From assembly GCA_020025965.1 (NCBI GenBank), contig JAHHRG010000076.1, forward strand, positions 1-7,116: a DNA stretch of 7,116 nucleotides. Direction: 5' to 3'. Within the stretch, counting starts at the first letter, position 1. Every line of letters starts with the position of its first letter. Origin of the DNA: Sutterella sp. Its GTDB lineage: Bacteria; Pseudomonadota; Gammaproteobacteria; Burkholderiales; Burkholderiaceae_F. Below the pieces are notes generated by a model. That model saw only the letters and a list, made by a program, of their open reading frames with translations. It ran no database searches and was not told the origin of the DNA. This document shows positions 5,292 through 7,116 of this stretch, piece by piece. A program made the position numbers and the translations under genes.

Positions 5292-6050
5292 TTATTCGGC
5301 AAACCACTTGGAGTGGATCTTGTCGAATTCGCCGTTGGCTTTCAATTCGGCAAAGGCGGCATTCAACTTTTCAAGGAGTTCCGTGTTGCCCTTCTTGACG
5401 GCAAAGCCGAAAGATTGTGCTTCTGCGACTTCCTTGCTGAGCTTGAAGTTCTTCGCCATGCGCGGCTTCGTCTTCAGGAAGTAAGCGAGCACCGGGCGGT
5501 CCATGACGACGGCAACGGAGTTACGGCTCGTCAGATCCATAAAGGCTTCGCTGGTGGTGTTGAAGTTGCTGACCGTCGTTCCCGGAATCTGGTGGCGGGC
5601 GTATTCGGCACCGGTCGTCCCGATCTGGGCGGCGATGCGAGTACCCTTTAGGCTTTCGAAGCTCGGATACTTGTCGGCGTTTTCAACTCGAACGAGGTAA
5701 GAGAGCCCGGAGGTGTAGTAGGGCGTCGTGAAGTCAACGCGCTTCTGGCGTTCCGGCGTGATGGAAATGCCGGCGGCGATCACGTCGATCGTGCTGCCCG
5801 TCAGTGCCGGGATAAGGGCATCGAATCCCATGTTCATGATTTCAACGTCGTAACCGGCCTTGTCGGCGACGGCCTTGATCAAATCAATGTCAAAACCGGT
5901 GAATTCGTTCTTCTTCGTATCGAGGAACTCAAACGGTGCAAAAGTGGGTTCCGTACCGACTCGGAGCAGGTCGCGGGCCATGGCATTCGAAGTGAAAGCG
6001 GCGGCGCAGGCAACGGCCGAGAGGGTGAGAAGTGCTTTCTTAAACGTCAT
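5292..6050 (-). CDS. periplasmic polar amino acid-binding protein of an ABC importer (SBP family 3)
   Basis: This is the extracytoplasmic solute receptor that delivers an amino acid to the membrane permease. The 252 residues start with a Sec signal peptide: MTFKK, a hydrophobic core (about 6-19), and likely cleavage after AMA (23-25). Cys15 lies in AVAC, which lacks the Leu/Val/Ile expected at the lipobox -3 position, so a soluble protein is more likely than a lipoprotein. Family motifs: RVGTEPTFAPFEF (30-42), GFDIDLIKAVA (52-62), AAGISITPER (92-101) with the carboxylate-binding Arg101, and DFTTPYYTSG (106-115). Asp184 in VVMDRPV matches the residue that usually holds the substrate amino group. 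The frame is open 52 codons further upstream, but ATG 6048-6050 with AAGG (6061-6064) begins the signal peptide exactly. Compared with GlnH as I recall it, some pocket positions differ (Glu34, Gln142), so the substrate is left open. The permease gene follows. Confidence 0.93.
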   Translation of the reverse strand: MTFKKALLTLSAVACAAAFTSNAMARDLLRVGTEPTFAPFEFLDTKKNEFTGFDIDLIKAVADKAGYDVEIMNMGFDALIPALTGSTIDVIAAGISITPERQKRVDFTTPYYTSGLSYLVRVENADKYPSFESLKGTRIAAQIGTTGAEYARHQIPGTTVSNFNTTSEAFMDLTSRNSVAVVMDRPVLAYFLKTKPRMAKNFKLSKEVAEAQSFGFAVKKGNTELLEKLNAAFAELKANGEFDKIHSKWFAE

Positions 6051-6276
6051 AATGAATGAACCTTTGTGTGTCTTTATTGCTTGTCGTTTGCAGCCTCGGG
6101 CCTTGGGGAGGATGGACGGGTCACGGGTCGCAACGAGGTCAACTATAGCTGAAAGCAACACCGTCTGCCCTCGGCAAAAGTCCCTAGATGCGCGAAATAG
6201 AAGCAAAAACGACGGTTTTTCGAATATGCCGAAAGTTAGCCGACGAAAGCCGACAGTATTGTCAACAAAAGCTCTT
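6051..6276. other. spacer upstream of the binding-protein gene
   Basis: This holds 226 bases between the HAD gene stop and the binding-protein start. I see the AAGG ribosome site at 6061-6064, a short run of related direct repeats (GTCGGCTTTCGTCGGC on the minus strand, near 6238-6254) and a lone TATAGT box. No intrinsic terminator for the HAD gene and no other gene are evident. Confidence 0.5.
6142..6147 (-). promoter_or_regulatory. possible -10 box for the amino-acid transporter genes
   Basis: TATAGT on the minus strand matches 5 of 6 -10 positions and would start transcription about 85 bases before the binding-protein ATG. The bases 16-18 upstream (around GGGCAG) do not resemble a -35 element, so an activator would be needed if this is the true promoter. 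Confidence 0.25.
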
Positions 6277-6990
6277 TCAATTGTCGGAAGGAAGCTCCCA
6301 ATGGTTGATCACCCAGTCGTTCTCGAGAGCGGCAGCCTTCAAGGTCGGATCGGGATTGACCGTTTCGCAATCACCCGAAAGGTAAGCCATCGGCAGGTCG
6401 TTACGAGAGTCCGTAAAGAAGACGATTTCTGCCGGCGTACGGCCGATCTTGGCGAGTTCTTCTTCGAGTTTGGCAATCTTTCCTTCACGGAAAGGTGCTC
6501 GGCCTACGATCTCGGGGGTAAGGTAACCGGCCGCATCTTCACCGATTTCAACCGCAAAGCTCTTTTCAATCCCGAAAAGCAGTCGGCCTATCGGGCGCGT
6601 GAGGAATCCCCAGGAGGCGGAAATGATCATCAGGTCCATGCCGAGCGCACGGGCTTCTTCAATACGGGCCTTGCCTTCGGGAAAGGCGAGCGGGGCGACG
6701 CGCTCCGTTACGAATTCGTCAACGAGTCGGACCAGTTTGTCGTGCCCCAGATGATTAATAAAGGGAATGATTGAGCGGAGATAGTCCGAATAGTCCATTT
6801 CGCCCTTATGGTAGGCCGTCACCATGTCAAGGTTCACCTGACGGTAGGAGATGTCCTTAATGAGACCGCGATCAAAGAGCCAGTCGGTCCAATAGATTGT
6901 GGTATCGGCGGCGATCAGGGTCCGGTCAAGGTCGAAAACCGCAACGGCGGGCATTTTCCCGGTGGCGGGGATAGGACGAAAACGGGTCAT
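6277..6990 (-). CDS. HAD superfamily hydrolase, subfamily IB (SerB/CicA-like phosphatase)
   Basis: This is a predicted cytoplasmic, Mg-dependent phosphatase that works through an aspartyl-phosphate intermediate. The 237 residues carry all four HAD motifs: motif I FDLDRTL with nucleophile Asp20 and acid/base Asp22; motif II IISAS with Ser124; motif III Lys171 in FREGKIAKL; and motif IV FFTDSRNDLPM with Asp194 and Asp198. The stretch between motifs I and II (about 30-100) is a helical C1 cap, as in phosphoserine phosphatase and the HAD-IB group. The substrate is unknown: the phosphoserine phosphatase role cannot be assumed, since this subfamily also includes phospholipid- and sugar-phosphate-acting members. 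ATG 6988-6990 has no convincing ribosome site. Met13 (ATG 6952-6954), directly before the AVAVFDLD strand, is an alternative start. It begins 27 bases after the tRNA-Ser terminator. Confidence 0.88.
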   Translation of the reverse strand: MTRFRPIPATGKMPAVAVFDLDRTLIAADTTIYWTDWLFDRGLIKDISYRQVNLDMVTAYHKGEMDYSDYLRSIIPFINHLGHDKLVRLVDEFVTERVAPLAFPEGKARIEEARALGMDLMIISASWGFLTRPIGRLLFGIEKSFAVEIGEDAAGYLTPEIVGRAPFREGKIAKLEEELAKIGRTPAEIVFFTDSRNDLPMAYLSGDCETVNPDPTLKAAALENDWVINHWELPSDN

Positions 6991-7017
6991 GGCGAAGGGT
7001 TCCGAAGAAAACGGGCG

Positions 7018-7049
7018 AAAAAAAAGACGCTGTCGGTCGCGACAGCGTC
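7018..7049 (-). terminator. intrinsic terminator of tRNA-Ser
   Basis: GACGCTGTC (7041-7049) and GACAGCGTC (7026-7034) make a perfect 9-bp stem with a 6-base loop, followed by eight Ts on the minus strand (7018-7025). It starts 13 bases after the tRNA 3' CCA. On the plus strand the same stem is followed by five Ts, but no gene needs it there. Confidence 0.9.
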
Positions 7050-7062
7050 TTTTTAGAAATCC

Positions 7063-7116
7063 TGGCGGAAGGGGAGGGATTCGAACCCTCGATACGGAAT
7101 TTCCGTATGCCGCCTT
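7063..7116 (-). tRNA. tRNA-Ser, 3' part, cut by window edge
   Basis: On the minus strand the visible part begins at AA of the anticodon loop, then the 3' half of the anticodon stem (GGCGG). A long variable arm follows (ATACGGA pairing with TCCGTAT around AAT), which marks a class II tRNA. The T arm is GAGGG-TTCGAAT-CCCTC and the acceptor 3' strand is CCCTTCC. It ends with discriminator G and an encoded CCA (7063-7065). A 7-bp variable arm with G73 fits serine rather than leucine (A73) or tyrosine (A73). The anticodon itself lies just outside the window. Confidence 0.9.

Noticed and set aside
6051..6206. 52-codon N-terminal extension of the binding protein
   Set aside because: It would bury a complete Sec signal peptide inside the protein; the ATG at 6050 has its own ribosome site.
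5860..6774. A 304-codon plus-strand frame across the HAD and binding-protein genes
   Set aside because: It runs antisense to parts of two well-supported genes and through their spacer, with no family resemblance.
1..7116. CRISPR array, insertion sequence, toxin-antitoxin or phage genes
   Set aside because: No spaced direct repeats, transposase-like protein, terminal inverted repeats or defence-type genes were seen. The tRNA genes at both edges show no adjacent integrase or attachment-site duplication within the window.

Overview
The window reads as an ordinary chromosomal segment of a betaproteobacterium. Every recognisable gene lies on the minus strand. The order rpsO-pnp-tpiA-secG-tRNA-Leu(GAG) is a layout I know from Burkholderiales, where the nuo (complex I) operon usually follows. 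The protein sequences (SecG, S15, PNPase, TpiA) look like Burkholderiales, and a gut-type Sutterellaceae member is plausible. That family-level assignment is inference only.

Read in the direction of transcription (right to left): the 3' part of a class II tRNA-Ser (7063-7116) is followed by a strong intrinsic terminator. A HAD family IB phosphatase-like gene (6277-6990) starts only 27 bases beyond it. Next come a periplasmic polar-amino-acid binding protein (5292-6050) and, after a 244-base gap, its probable permease partner (4385-5047), closed by a near-perfect intrinsic terminator. No ATPase gene accompanies this transporter. The second half is housekeeping: rpsO (S15) with a promoter candidate, a 248-base structured spacer, pnp with its terminator, then tpiA with its own promoter candidate, secG, and a 5' fragment of tRNA-Leu at the left edge.

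The genes fall into functional units. S15 and PNPase form the widespread rpsO-pnp unit, whose spacer carries several hairpins that may serve pnp autoregulation. TpiA (glycolysis) and SecG (protein export) share a transcript by proximity only. The binding protein and permease make two thirds of an amino-acid importer.

Three start sites were corrected from the longest open frame: tpiA begins at a GTG (1273), pnp at 3642, and the binding protein at 6050 (which exposes a clean signal peptide). I found no mobile element, CRISPR array, defence system or clearly novel system. The points worth a second look are small: structured RNA leaders, the missing ATPase, a recurring TAAAATGC promoter motif, a possible tiny Cys-rich frame in the transporter gap, and the cramped placement of the HAD gene behind a terminator.
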